A stretch of 64,000 nt of DNA. It comes from Pseudomonas sp. NBRC 111124 (GTDB lineage: Bacteria; Pseudomonadota; Gammaproteobacteria; Pseudomonadales; Pseudomonadaceae). Location: the NCBI RefSeq assembly GCF_001320245.1, contig NZ_BCBA01000013.1, positions 124,001-188,000 of the forward strand, in the 5' to 3' direction. Position numbers and translations under genes: made by a program. Positions 24,786 through 33,569 of this stretch are shown here, one piece after another. Every line of letters starts with the position of its first letter. Position 1 is the first letter of the stretch. Under the pieces are notes generated by a model, which saw only the letters and a program-made list of their open reading frames with translations, was not told the DNA's origin and ran no database searches.

Positions 24786-26990
24786 TCAGATACGCCGTGC
24801 CGCGTAACGCTTGAGCATGCTCGGCACGTCGAGAATCAGCGCGATGCGTCCATCACCGGTGATGGTCGCACCGGACATGCCCGGGGTGCCCTGCAGCATC
24901 TTGCCCAGCGGCTTGATCACCACTTCTTCCTGGCCCACCAGCTGGTCGACCACGAAGCCGATACGCTGGGTACCGACCGACAGGATCACCACATGGCCCT
25001 CGCGCTGCTCCTCGTGCACCTGGCCCTGCACCAGCCAGCGCTTGAGGTAGAACAGCGGCAGCGCCTTGTCGCGCACGATCACCACTTCCTGGCCGTCGAC
25101 CACATTGGTGCGCGACAGGTCGAGGTGGAAGATCTCGTTGACGTTGACCAGCGGGAAGGCGAACGCCTGGTTGCCCAGCATCACCATCAGGGTCGGCATG
25201 ATCGCCAGGGTCAGCGGCACCTTGATGACGATCTTCGAGCCCTGGCCCTTGGCCGAGTAGATGTTGATCGAGCCGTTGAGCTGGGAAATCTTGGTCTTCA
25301 CCACGTCCATGCCGACGCCGCGGCCGGACACGTCGGAAATTTCGGTCTTGGTCGAGAAGCCCGGGGCGAAGATCAGGTTGTAGCAGTCCGATTCGCTCAG
25401 GCGATCGGCGGCGTCCTTGTCCATCAGGCCCTTTTCCACGGCCTTGGCGCGCAGGATGTTCGGGTCCATGCCCTTGCCGTCATCGGAGATCGACAGCAGG
25501 ATGTGGTCGCCTTCCTGTTCCGCCGACAGCACCACGCGACCGGTCCGGGCCTTGCCGGCAGCTTCACGCTCCTCCGGCATCTCGACACCGTGGTCGACGG
25601 CGTTGCGCACCAAGTGCACCAACGGGTCAGCCAGGGCCTCGACGAGGTTCTTGTCGAGGTCGGTCTCTTCACCGACCAGCTCCAGGTTGATCTCTTTCTT
25701 GAGCTGCCGAGCCAGGTCACGGACCAGGCGCGGGAAGCGCCCGAAGACCTTCTTGATCGGCTGCATGCGGGTTTTCATCACCGCAGTCTGCAAGTCGGCG
25801 GTGACTACGTCGAGGTTGGACACGGCCTTGGACATGGCCTCGTCGCCGCTGTTCAGGCCCAGGCGCACCAGGCGGTTACGCACCAGCACCAGTTCGCCGA
25901 CCATGTTCATGATCTCGTCCAGGCGCGCGGTGTCCACGCGCACGGTGGTTTCCGCTTCGCTGGCAGGCTTTTCCGCGGCCGGGGCCGGCGCGCGGGCAGG
26001 CGCGGCAGGCTTGGCGGCGACGGGCGCGGCGGCTGCAGGCTTGGCGACCGGTTTGCTTTCAGCTTTTGCCGCCATTGGCGCAGCCACGGCGACAGGGGCT
26101 TCGGTAGCCTCTGTTTCACCGCTGAATTTGCCCTTGCCGTGCAGCTGATCAAGCAGCGCTTCGAACTCGTGCTCGGTGATCTCGTCGCTGCTGGCAGGCG
26201 CGACAGCGCTTGGCACCGGAGCCGTGGCGGCCGGCAAGGCGTCTGCCTGGAAGGTGCCCTTGCCGTGCAACTGGTCCAGCAACGACTCGAATTCTTCGTC
26301 AGTAATCTCGTCGCTCACCGGCGCACTGGCGGCGACCACCGCCTCGGTGGCGGCAACTTCGGGCGAGAACTGGCCCTTGCCATGCAACTGGTCGAGCAGC
26401 GATTCGAATTCGGCGTCAGTGATGTCATCACTCGCGCCGCTCAGGGGCTCGCCCTGCAGCTGCTCTTGGGCAGCAGCCGCTTCGGCCTTGACCGCGTCGA
26501 GCGAGTCGAGCAGCTGTTCGAATTCGGTATCGGTGATGTCCGTCTCGCTGGCCACAGGCTCCGGCGCCGCTTCGACCACCGCTGCCGGGGCGTCAGCGCT
26601 GGCCGGTTCCGCCAGGCGCGACAGGGCCGCCAGCAACTCCGGGGTCGCCGGGGTCACTTCACTGCGCTCACGCACCTGGCCGAACATGCTGTTGACCGCG
26701 TCCAGCGCCTCGAGCACCACGTCCATCAGTTCCGCATCGACCCGGCGCTCACCTTTGCGCAGGATGTCGAACACGTTCTCGGCGATGTGGCAGCACTCCA
26801 CCAGCTCGTTCAGCTGAAGGAAGCCGGCGCCCCCTTTTACAGTGTGGAAACCGCGAAAGATCGCATTGAGCAGGTCGGCATCGTCGGGCCGGCTTTCCAG
26901 CTCGACCAGTTGCTCGGACAGTTGCTCAAGAATTTCGCCGGCTTCTACCAGGAAATCCTGAAGGATTTCTTCATCGGCGCCGAAGCTCAT
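24786..26990 (-). CDS. cheA: Chemotaxis histidine kinase CheA
   Basis: A 734-residue kinase. The Hpt domain holds the phosphorylated histidine in [14 protein letters not shown] (His49). A long linker carries four repeats of a (D/S)[18 protein letters not shown] unit between about residues 148 and 290. An alanine/proline-rich stretch precedes the dimerisation helix ([19 protein letters not shown]), then the ATPase domain with [19 protein letters not shown] and GRGVGMDVV boxes, then a CheW-like regulatory domain at the C-terminus. It phosphorylates CheY and CheB. It lies in the fliA-cheYZAB transcription unit. Confidence 0.96.
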   Translation of the reverse strand: MSFGADEEILQDFLVEAGEILEQLSEQLVELESRPDDADLLNAIFRGFHTVKGGAGFLQLNELVECCHIAENVFDILRKGERRVDAELMDVVLEALDAVNSMFGQVRERSEVTPATPELLAALSRLAEPASADAPAAVVEAAPEPVASETDITDTEFEQLLDSLDAVKAEAAAAQEQLQGEPLSGASDDITDAEFESLLDQLHGKGQFSPEVAATEAVVAASAPVSDEITDEEFESLLDQLHGKGTFQADALPAATAPVPSAVAPASSDEITEHEFEALLDQLHGKGKFSGETEATEAPVAVAAPMAAKAESKPVAKPAAAAPVAAKPAAPARAPAPAAEKPASEAETTVRVDTARLDEIMNMVGELVLVRNRLVRLGLNSGDEAMSKAVSNLDVVTADLQTAVMKTRMQPIKKVFGRFPRLVRDLARQLKKEINLELVGEETDLDKNLVEALADPLVHLVRNAVDHGVEMPEEREAAGKARTGRVVLSAEQEGDHILLSISDDGKGMDPNILRAKAVEKGLMDKDAADRLSESDCYNLIFAPGFSTKTEISDVSGRGVGMDVVKTKISQLNGSINIYSAKGQGSKIVIKVPLTLAIMPTLMVMLGNQAFAFPLVNVNEIFHLDLSRTNVVDGQEVVIVRDKALPLFYLKRWLVQGQVHEEQREGHVVILSVGTQRIGFVVDQLVGQEEVVIKPLGKMLQGTPGMSGATITGDGRIALILDVPSMLKRYAARRI
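26110..26550 (-). repeat. Four in-frame repeats in the CheA linker
   Basis: The encoded units are [55 protein letters not shown] and [19 protein letters not shown], separated by alanine-rich spacers. They lie between the Hpt and dimerisation domains, where enteric CheA has its CheY/CheB-binding P2 domain. The conserved acidic-amphipathic pattern suggests repeated short docking motifs. Confidence 0.85.
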
Positions 26991-27002
26991 TAAACGTGCT
27001 CC

Positions 27003-27791
27003 TTAAAAACCCAGGCTGGACAGCAGATCGTCGACGTCGTCCTGACCGGACACAACGTCTTCACGCTTATCGGCATGAATCTGCGGACCTTCACCCCGAG
27101 TCGGATGTTTTTCTTCATCTTTTTCAGCACGCAGCTGCTGGTGATCGTGTTCGATACCGGCAAAACGGTCGACCTGACTGGCCATCAGCACGAGCTTGAG
27201 CAGATTGCTTTCCACTTCGGTCACCAACGCGGTCACCCGCTTGATCACCTGCCCAGTCAGGTCCTGATAGTCCTGAGCCAGCAGAATGTCGTTGAGGTGG
27301 CCTGCGACCTTGCGGTTGCCCTCGGCGCTGTGCGTCAGGAAACTGTCGACGCGCTTGACCAGCTCGCGGAATTCTGGCGCTGCGACTTCGCGACGCATGA
27401 AGCGCTGCCAGTCGACGCTCAGGCTCTGTGCCTCGGCCGACAGGCCGTTGAGCACCGGGGTGCTCTCCTCCACCAGGTCCATGGTGCGGTTAGCGGCACC
27501 CTCGGTGAGCTTGACCACGTAGGACAGGCGCTCGGTGGCGTCGGTGATCTGCGAAACTTCCTCGGCCTGCGGCATGCGCGGGTCGATCTGGAAGCTGACG
27601 ATCGCGCTGTGCAGCTCGCGGGTGAGCTTGCCAACTTCCTGGTACAGGCCGCGGTCGCGGGTCTGGTTGAGCTGATGAATCAGCTGCACCGCCTCGCTGA
27701 AACGCCCCCGTTCCAGGCTCTCGACCAGCTCCTGGGCATGTTTCTTCAGGGTCGATTCGAACTCCCCCAAAGACGTCTGTGTTGATTCCAT
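27003..27791 (-). CDS. cheZ: Protein phosphatase CheZ
   Basis: A 262-residue helical protein that dephosphorylates CheY-P. The catalytic region is visible in DILLAQDYQDLTGQVIKRV, with the conserved aspartate and glutamine, inside a long four-helix-bundle core. The extreme C-terminus (VVSGQDDVDDLLSSLGF) is the CheY-docking tail shared by CheZ proteins. It starts 18 bases after cheY and stops 12 bases before the cheA start. Confidence 0.95.
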   Translation of the reverse strand: MESTQTSLGEFESTLKKHAQELVESLERGRFSEAVQLIHQLNQTRDRGLYQEVGKLTRELHSAIVSFQIDPRMPQAEEVSQITDATERLSYVVKLTEGAANRTMDLVEESTPVLNGLSAEAQSLSVDWQRFMRREVAAPEFRELVKRVDSFLTHSAEGNRKVAGHLNDILLAQDYQDLTGQVIKRVTALVTEVESNLLKLVLMASQVDRFAGIEHDHQQLRAEKDEEKHPTRGEGPQIHADKREDVVSGQDDVDDLLSSLGF

Positions 27792-27809
27792 GGCGCCCCC
27801 TGACGTGAC

Positions 27810-28184
27810 TCAGCCGTTGACGCGTTCGAAGATCTTCTCGATCTTTTCTTTGAGCACCTGGGCGGTGAATGGCTTGACCACGTATCCATTGACCCCGGCC
27901 TGGGCCGCTTCGATGATCTGGTCACGCTTGGCTTCGGCGGTCACCATCAGCACCGGCATGGTTTTCAGGCGATCGTGGGCACGCACCTTGCGCAGCAGGT
28001 CAATACCGGACATGCCAGGCATGTTCCAGTCGGTCACCAGGAAGTCGTAATGGCCGCTTTCGAGCATCGGCAGCGCGGTGGTGCCGTCATCGGCTTCATC
28101 GGTGTTGGTGAAGCCCAGGTCACGCAACAGGTTCTTGATGATCCGCCGCATCGTCGAAAAGTCGTCAACGATGAGGATTTTCAT
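27810..28184 (-). CDS. cheY: Chemotaxis response regulator CheY
   Basis: A 124-residue single receiver domain that binds FliM to switch motor rotation. Key residues are the paired acidic residues in ILIVDDFSTMRR, the phosphorylated aspartate in FLVTDWNMPGMSG, the threonine in LMVTAEAKR and the lysine in GYVVKPFTAQ. The ATG at 28184 matches family N-termini, but the only strong ribosome site (GGAGGT) lies 16 bases upstream and fits an in-frame TTG at 28196 better. The translated protein may therefore carry four extra residues (MNKD). Confidence 0.95.
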   Translation of the reverse strand: MKILIVDDFSTMRRIIKNLLRDLGFTNTDEADDGTTALPMLESGHYDFLVTDWNMPGMSGIDLLRKVRAHDRLKTMPVLMVTAEAKRDQIIEAAQAGVNGYVVKPFTAQVLKEKIEKIFERVNG

Positions 28185-28219
28185 GTCTTTGTTCAAGTAG
28201 ACCTCCAAGCAGTCTCAAA

Positions 28220-28239
28220 CGCGCTCGGCCCCGAGCGCG
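28220..28239 (-). other. GC-rich hairpin between fliA and cheY
   Basis: CGCGCTCGG / CCGAGCGCG form a perfect inverted repeat around two bases (realistically eight pairs and a four-base loop). On the minus strand it is followed by TTTGAG only, so it is at most a weak attenuator. It stands about 14 bases before the GGAGGT of cheY. Confidence 0.55.
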
Positions 28240-28304
28240 CGCATTCATTCAATTCGGTGCAACGTGGAAAACATACGTAGAAAACGACTGCAACGACCCC
28301 AGGC

Positions 28305-29045
28305 TCAACGCGCCCGCCATTCCCCCAGGCGGCTGCGCAAGCGCGCGGCACACTGGCTGTGCAACTGGCTGACCCGCGATTCGCTGACCCCAAGGACCTC
28401 ACCGATTTCCTTGAGGTTCAGCTCTTCGTCGTAGTACAGCGCCAGCACCAGCCGCTCACGCTCCGGCAGGTTAGCGATCGCCTCGGCCAGGGCAGCCTGG
28501 AATCGCTCGTCTTCCAGATCCCGTGACGGCTCGACCTGGCCACTGGCGCCATCCTCGTGCAGCCCTTCGTGTTCGCCGTCCTGCAACAGGTCGTCGAAAC
28601 TGAACAGGCGGCTGCCCAGGGTATCGTTCAAAATCCCGTAGTAATCATCGAGACTCAACTGGAGTTCGGCAGCAACTTCATGATCTTTAGCGTCGCGGCC
28701 GGTTCTTGCTTCAACGGCGCGCATTGCGTCGCTGACCATGCGCGTATTGCGGTGCACCGAACGCGGTGCCCAATCGCCCTTGCGGACCTCGTCGAGCATC
28801 GCCCCGCGGATGCGGATGCCGGCGTAGGTTTCAAAGCTGGCGCCCTTGCTGGCGTCATACTTGTTGGCGACTTCCAGCAGGCCGATCATGCCGGCCTGGA
28901 TCAGGTCTTCGACCTGGACGCTGGCCGGCAAGCGTGCCAACAGGTGGTAGGCAATGCGCTTGACCAGCGGCGCGTAGCGTTCCACCAGCTCGAACTGGGC
29001 GTCTTTCGATGCCTTGCTGTACATCTTGAAGCCGCTCGCACTCAT
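28305..29045 (-). CDS. fliA: Flagellar sigma factor FliA (sigma-28)
   Basis: A 246-residue sigma factor directing late flagellar genes. Region 2 reads LVKRIAYHLLARLPASVQVEDLIQAGMIGLLEVANKYD and AGIRIRGAMLDEVRKGDW. Region 4 ends with LPERERLVLALYYDEELNLKEIGEVLGVSESRVSQLHSQ, the helix-turn-helix contacting the -35 element. It overlaps fleN by four bases. Its likely targets in this window are the fliC and fliST promoters at 57052-57078 and 54070-54096. Confidence 0.97.
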   Translation of the reverse strand: MSASGFKMYSKASKDAQFELVERYAPLVKRIAYHLLARLPASVQVEDLIQAGMIGLLEVANKYDASKGASFETYAGIRIRGAMLDEVRKGDWAPRSVHRNTRMVSDAMRAVEARTGRDAKDHEVAAELQLSLDDYYGILNDTLGSRLFSFDDLLQDGEHEGLHEDGASGQVEPSRDLEDERFQAALAEAIANLPERERLVLALYYDEELNLKEIGEVLGVSESRVSQLHSQCAARLRSRLGEWRAR

Positions 29046-29875
29046 AGCACAGGCCCTGCGCTGGTGGGTTGCACCAAGCGCTCGACAAAAAACTCAAGGT
29101 GCCCACGCGGGTTGGCTGGCAGCGGCCAGCTGTCGACCTTCTGCGCGATGGCCTTGAAAGCCAGCGCACACTTGGATCGAGGGAAGGCCTCGTACACCGC
29201 GCGCTGCTTCTGCACCGCCTTGCGCACGCTCTCGTCGTACGGCACGGCGCCGACGTATTGCAGGGCGACGTCGAGGAAGCGGTCGGTGACCTTGGTCAAC
29301 TTGGCGAACAGGTTGCGCCCTTCCTGCGGGCTCTGCGCCATGTTGGCCAATACGCGGAAACGATTCATGCCGTAGTCGCGGTTGAGCAGCTTGATCAGGG
29401 CGTAGGCGTCGGTGATCGAGGTCGGCTCGTCGCACACCACCAGCAGCACTTCCTGGGCCGCGCGAACGAAGCTGACTACCGAGTCACCAATACCCGCAGC
29501 GGTGTCGATCACCAGCACATCGAGGTTGTCGCCGATTTCGCTAAAGGCCTGGATCAGCCCGGCATGCTGGGCCGGGGCCAAGTGCACCATGCTCTGGGTG
29601 CCGGAGGCGGCCGGCACGATGCGCACACCGCCAGGCCCCTGCAACAGCACATCGCGCAGCTCGCAGCGGCCCTCGATGACATCGGCCAGGGTGCGTTTCG
29701 GGGTGAGGCCCAGCAACACGTCGACATTGGCCAGGCCAAGATCGGCGTCCAGCAGCATCACCCGGCGGCCGAGTTCGGCCAGCGCCAGGGACAGGTTCAC
29801 TGAAACGTTAGTCTTGCCGACGCCACCTTTGCCACCGGTGACGGCGATCACCTGTACGGGATGCATGCTACCCAT
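29042..29875 (-). CDS. fleN: Flagellar number regulator FleN (FlhG), MinD-like ATPase
   Basis: A 277-residue ATPase that restrains flagellar number by antagonising FleQ. The deviant Walker A motif is VTGGKGGVGKTNVSVNL, followed by LLDADLGLANVDVLLG and VIDTAAGIGDSVVSF. The C-terminal amphipathic region (GHLEFFVERLVQ) may mediate membrane binding. Starts at 29875 (MGSMHP) and 29866 (MHP) are both possible. It lies between flhF and fliA, as in all Pseudomonas. Confidence 0.96.
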   Translation of the reverse strand: MGSMHPVQVIAVTGGKGGVGKTNVSVNLSLALAELGRRVMLLDADLGLANVDVLLGLTPKRTLADVIEGRCELRDVLLQGPGGVRIVPAASGTQSMVHLAPAQHAGLIQAFSEIGDNLDVLVIDTAAGIGDSVVSFVRAAQEVLLVVCDEPTSITDAYALIKLLNRDYGMNRFRVLANMAQSPQEGRNLFAKLTKVTDRFLDVALQYVGAVPYDESVRKAVQKQRAVYEAFPRSKCALAFKAIAQKVDSWPLPANPRGHLEFFVERLVQPTSAGPVL

Positions 29876-29968
29876 GTTCGTTGTTTACCTTGTCTCGCTT
29901 GGACCCAAGCCACACGTGGAGCGACACTGCCAGCCCCGGAATGTAGGTACTTTGCATACGCTTCATCC

Positions 29969-31276
29969 TCAACCCGCGCGACGCGGGTTGTGGTAGAGAT
30001 CAGCGAACATGTCGGCCATCGCCTCTTCGCTGGGCTCGTCCTGCAACTGCACGTTCACCGCGCGGGTCACCAGCTGGTGCGGGCGTGGCAGGTGCAGGTC
30101 GTCAGGAATGCGCGGGCCATCGGTAAGGTAGGCCACGGGCAGTTCATGACTGATGGCCAGGCTCAGCACGTCGCCGAGGCTCGCCGTCTCATCGAGTTTG
30201 GTCAGGATGCAGCCGGCCAGGCCGCAGCGCTTGTAGCTGTGGTAGGCGGCGGTCAGCACCTGCTTCTGGCTGGTCGTGGCCAGCACCAGGTAGTTCTTCG
30301 CGGCAATGCCACGCCCGGCCAGGGTTTCCAGTTGCATACGCAGGGCCGGGTCGCTGGCCTGCAGGCCGGCGGTATCGATCAGTACCACGCGCTTGCGCAA
30401 CAACGGCTCCAGCGCTGCTGCCAGCGACTGGCCCGGGTCGACGTACGTCACCGGCACGTTGAGGATACGGCCCAAGGTCTTGAGTTGCTCCTGGGCACCG
30501 ATGCGGAAGCTGTCCATGCTCACCAGGGCGAGGTTCTGCGGGCCGTACTTGAGTACATAACGCGCCGCCAGCTTGGCCAGGGTGGTGGTCTTGCCCATGC
30601 CGGCCGGGCCGACCATGGCGATCACGCCACCCTCTTCGATCGGTTCGACCTGTGGCACTTCGATCATCCGCGCCAGGTGTGCCAACAGCATGCGCCATGC
30701 CTGGCGCGGCTCTTCGATCTCGTTGGTGAGGTCGAGCAGCTCGCGGGCGATGGGGCCGGACAGGCCGATGCGCTGCAGGCGACGCCAGAGGTTGGCCTGA
30801 GCCGGTTTGCTGCCCTGCAGCTGGTTCCAGGCCAGCGAGCCAAGCTGCACTTCGAGCAGTTCGCGCAGGCCCGACAGCTCCGAGCGCATGGCGTCGAACA
30901 GACGCGGGTCGACCGGCGCCTGAGCTGGCGCTGCAGGTGCTGCCGGCGCCTCCACGTGCGGCTCGATCAAAGGTTCGGCCGCAGTCAGTGACTGGCCGGC
31001 AAACAATTGGCGATTGCCTTCGCTGGCCTCGGCGCGGTTGTCCAGCTCGGCCTGGGCAGTGGCGATGCGCGAGTGGGTCTTGCGCAGCTCTTCTTCCAGT
31101 TCGACGTTGGGCACGCGTGGGGCCAGCGCGGACAGTTTGTAGTCCAGCGCGGCGGTCAGCTCGACACCACCGGCGATGCGGCGGTTGCCGATGATGGCGG
31201 CGTCGGAGCCTAGCTCATCACGAACCAGCTTCATGGCCTGTCGCATATCGGCGGCGAAAAAACGCTTGACTTGCAT
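29969..31276 (-). CDS. flhF: SRP-type GTPase FlhF, polar flagellum placement
   Basis: A 435-residue GTPase setting the polar site of flagellar assembly. The basic N-terminal domain begins MQVKRFFAADMRQAMKLVRDELG. A variable alanine/proline linker (about 100-160) precedes the NG domain with G1 MVGPAGMGKTTTLAKLA, G3 VLIDTAGLQASD and G4 LTKLDETASLGDVL. It starts 11 bases after flhA ends and is followed after about 90 bases by fleN. Confidence 0.96.
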   Translation of the reverse strand: MQVKRFFAADMRQAMKLVRDELGSDAAIIGNRRIAGGVELTAALDYKLSALAPRVPNVELEEELRKTHSRIATAQAELDNRAEASEGNRQLFAGQSLTAAEPLIEPHVEAPAAPAAPAQAPVDPRLFDAMRSELSGLRELLEVQLGSLAWNQLQGSKPAQANLWRRLQRIGLSGPIARELLDLTNEIEEPRQAWRMLLAHLARMIEVPQVEPIEEGGVIAMVGPAGMGKTTTLAKLAARYVLKYGPQNLALVSMDSFRIGAQEQLKTLGRILNVPVTYVDPGQSLAAALEPLLRKRVVLIDTAGLQASDPALRMQLETLAGRGIAAKNYLVLATTSQKQVLTAAYHSYKRCGLAGCILTKLDETASLGDVLSLAISHELPVAYLTDGPRIPDDLHLPRPHQLVTRAVNVQLQDEPSEEAMADMFADLYHNPRRAG

Positions 31277-31287
31277 AACCCACTACC

Positions 31288-33417
31288 TCAGCCGTTGGGG
31301 CCCACTGTGGCAACGATGGTGACTTGCTTGTTATCCGGTATTTCCTGATACGCCAGAACATGCAAATTCGGTACAGCCAGACGGCCGAAGCGCGACAACA
31401 TGGCGCGGATCGGGCCAGCGACCAGGAGAATGGCCGGTTGGCCTTGCATTTCCTGGCGCTGGCAGGCGTCGATCAGCGAACGCTGCAGCTTTTCGGCCAT
31501 GCTCGGCTCAAGAAGAACACCATCTTCCTGACCTTGCCCGGCCCTTTGCAAACTATTGAGCAAGATCTGTTCCAACCTTGGCTCAAGGGTGATCACAGGC
31601 AGCTCGGACTCAACACCGACAATGCTTTGGACGATGGCACGACACAATCCGACGCGCACTGCCGCCACCAGCGCGGCGGTATCTTGACTCTTGCTGGCAT
31701 TGTTGGCGATAGCCTCGGCAATACTGCGGATGTCACGCACCGGTACTTGCTCGGACAACAATGCTTGCAGGACCTTGAGCAGCCCCGACAAGGAAATGAC
31801 ACCGGGCACCAACTCTTCTGCAAGTTTAGGCGATGCCTTGGACAATACCTGCAACAGTTGCTGGACCTCTTCATGGCCGATCAGTTCGTGGCAGTGCTTC
31901 TGCAGGATCTGGTTGAGGTGCGTGGCGACCACGGTGCTGGCATCGACCACGGTGTACCCCAGTGACTGCGCCTGGGCGCGCTGGCCGATGTCGATCCACA
32001 CCGCCTCCAGGCCGAATGCCGGATCGCGCGCGGCGATGCCGTTGAGGGTGCCAAACACCTGGCCAGGGTTGATCGCAAGTTCGCGGTCCGGGTAGATCTC
32101 GGCTTCGGCAAGGATCACGCCCATGAGCGTCAGGCGATAGGCACTGGGCTGCAGGTCGAGGTTGTCACGGATGTGCACGGTCGGCATCAGGAAGCCCAAG
32201 TCCTGGGAGAGCTTCTTGCGCACCCCCTTGATCCGCGCAAGCAGCTGGCCACCCTGGTTGCGGTCGACCAGCGGAATCAGGCGGTAGCCGACTTCCAGGC
32301 CGATCATGTCGATAGGCGTCACATCGTCCCAGCCCAGTTCCTTGGTATCCAGTGCACGCTGAGGAGACGGCAGCAGGTCCTGCTGGCGTTGCGCCTCTTT
32401 CTGCGCTTCGATCTTGGCCTTCTGCTGTTTTTTCCACACCAGGTATGCACCGCCGCCGGCGAGCATGCCCAGGCCGAGGAAGGCGACGTGCGGCATGCCC
32501 GGTACCAGGCCCATGATGATCATCAACGCCGCAGACACACCCAGCGCCTTGGGCGAGTCGAACATCTGGCGGTTGATCAGCTTGCCCATGTCCTCGGAGC
32601 CCGAGGCACGGGTGACCATGATCGCGGCGGCGGTGGACAGCAACAGTGATGGCAATTGCGCCACCAAACCGTCACCGATGGTCAGCAAGGCGTAGACCTT
32701 GCCCGCATCGCTGAACGACATGTTGTGTTGCAGCATGCCGATCAACATGCCGCCGATCAGGTTGATGAACAAGATCAGCAGGCCGGCGATGGCGTCACCG
32801 CGGACGAACTTGCTGGCACCGTCCATCGACCCGTAGAACTCCGCCTCCTGGGCCACCTCGGCGCGGCGCGACTTGGCCTGGGCCTGGTCGATCAGGCCGG
32901 CGTTGAGGTCGGCGTCGATGGCCATCTGCTTACCGGGCATGGCGTCCAGGGTAAAGCGCGCGCTCACCTCGGAAATACGCCCGGCACCCTTGGTCACCAC
33001 CACGAAGTTGATGATCATGAGGATGGCGAACACCACCGCACCGACCACATAGTTACCGCCGATCACCACTTCACCGAAGGCCTGGATCACTTTACCGGCA
33101 GCGCCATGGCCTTCCTGGCCATGGAGCATGACCACGCGGGTGGACGCCACGTTCAGCGCCAGGCGCAGCAAGGTCGCCACCAGCAGGATGGTCGGGAACG
33201 CGGCGAAATCCAGTGGGCGCAGGGCGTACACGCAGACCAGCAGGACCACGATCGACAAGGCGATGTTGAAGGTGAAGAACACGTCGAGCAGGAACGGCGG
33301 TATCGGCAACATCATCATTGCCAACATCACCAGCAGCAGCAACGGCACGCCCAGGTTGCCCCGGCCGAGCCCGGCCAGGTTGTTGCGGGCGTTGCTGATT
33401 AACTGAGTGCGATCCAC
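31288..33417 (-). CDS. flhA: Flagellar export gate protein FlhA
   Basis: A 709-residue core subunit of the flagellar type III export gate. The N-terminal half is hydrophobic with eight expected helices (GVPLLLLVMLAMMMLPIPPF, LSIVVLLVCVYALRPLDF) and the conserved cytoplasmic loop AGRISEVSARFTLDAMPGKQMAIDADLNAG. The C-terminal half is the cytoplasmic chaperone-docking domain. The start is GTG at 33417, with AGAGGA six bases upstream; the open frame to 33489 crosses the promoter and is not coding. Confidence 0.96.
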   Translation of the reverse strand: MDRTQLISNARNNLAGLGRGNLGVPLLLLVMLAMMMLPIPPFLLDVFFTFNIALSIVVLLVCVYALRPLDFAAFPTILLVATLLRLALNVASTRVVMLHGQEGHGAAGKVIQAFGEVVIGGNYVVGAVVFAILMIINFVVVTKGAGRISEVSARFTLDAMPGKQMAIDADLNAGLIDQAQAKSRRAEVAQEAEFYGSMDGASKFVRGDAIAGLLILFINLIGGMLIGMLQHNMSFSDAGKVYALLTIGDGLVAQLPSLLLSTAAAIMVTRASGSEDMGKLINRQMFDSPKALGVSAALMIIMGLVPGMPHVAFLGLGMLAGGGAYLVWKKQQKAKIEAQKEAQRQQDLLPSPQRALDTKELGWDDVTPIDMIGLEVGYRLIPLVDRNQGGQLLARIKGVRKKLSQDLGFLMPTVHIRDNLDLQPSAYRLTLMGVILAEAEIYPDRELAINPGQVFGTLNGIAARDPAFGLEAVWIDIGQRAQAQSLGYTVVDASTVVATHLNQILQKHCHELIGHEEVQQLLQVLSKASPKLAEELVPGVISLSGLLKVLQALLSEQVPVRDIRSIAEAIANNASKSQDTAALVAAVRVGLCRAIVQSIVGVESELPVITLEPRLEQILLNSLQRAGQGQEDGVLLEPSMAEKLQRSLIDACQRQEMQGQPAILLVAGPIRAMLSRFGRLAVPNLHVLAYQEIPDNKQVTIVATVGPNG

Positions 33418-33444
33418 CGCGAGTCCTCTTGATGCAAAACTTTG

Positions 33445-33467
33445 ACGCCCAAGGGGCGCTTGGGCGT
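33445..33467. promoter_or_regulatory. Nine-base dyad overlapping the expected flhA transcription start
   Basis: ACGCCCAAG and CTTGGGCGT (33445-33453 with 33459-33467) form a perfect inverted repeat with a five-base spacer. A start about 12 bases after the -12 box would fall near 33462, inside the right arm, so a protein-binding operator is more likely than an RNA hairpin. Confidence 0.55.
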
Positions 33468-33472
33468 GGCTT

Positions 33473-33488
33473 TGCAAGAAGCCTTCCA
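33473..33488 (-). promoter_or_regulatory. Sigma-54 promoter of flhA
   Basis: On the minus strand TGGAAG-GCTTC-TTGCA contains the invariant GG and GC of the -24/-12 boxes ten bases apart. It lies 56 bases upstream of the flhA GTG start. FleQ-dependent sigma-54 control of flhA is established in Pseudomonas. Confidence 0.7.
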
Positions 33489-33518
33489 ACTTTGTTCGGC
33501 TGTGGATTTATGTTGTCT

Positions 33519-33565
33519 GTGCCGGCCTCTTCGCGGGTGAAGCCGCCAAGCCGCCAGCACCGGCT
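33519..33565. repeat. Degenerate REP-like element between flhB and flhA
   Basis: Begins GCCGGCCTCTTCGCGGGT, the usual left arm of the putida-group REP seen at 51570 and 39094. The right arm is diverged (GCCGCCAAGCCGCCAGCACCGGC), leaving only the outer GCCGG/CCGGC pairing strong. It starts four bases after the flhB stop codon and may stabilise that mRNA end. Confidence 0.5.
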
Positions 33566-33569
33566 GGAA

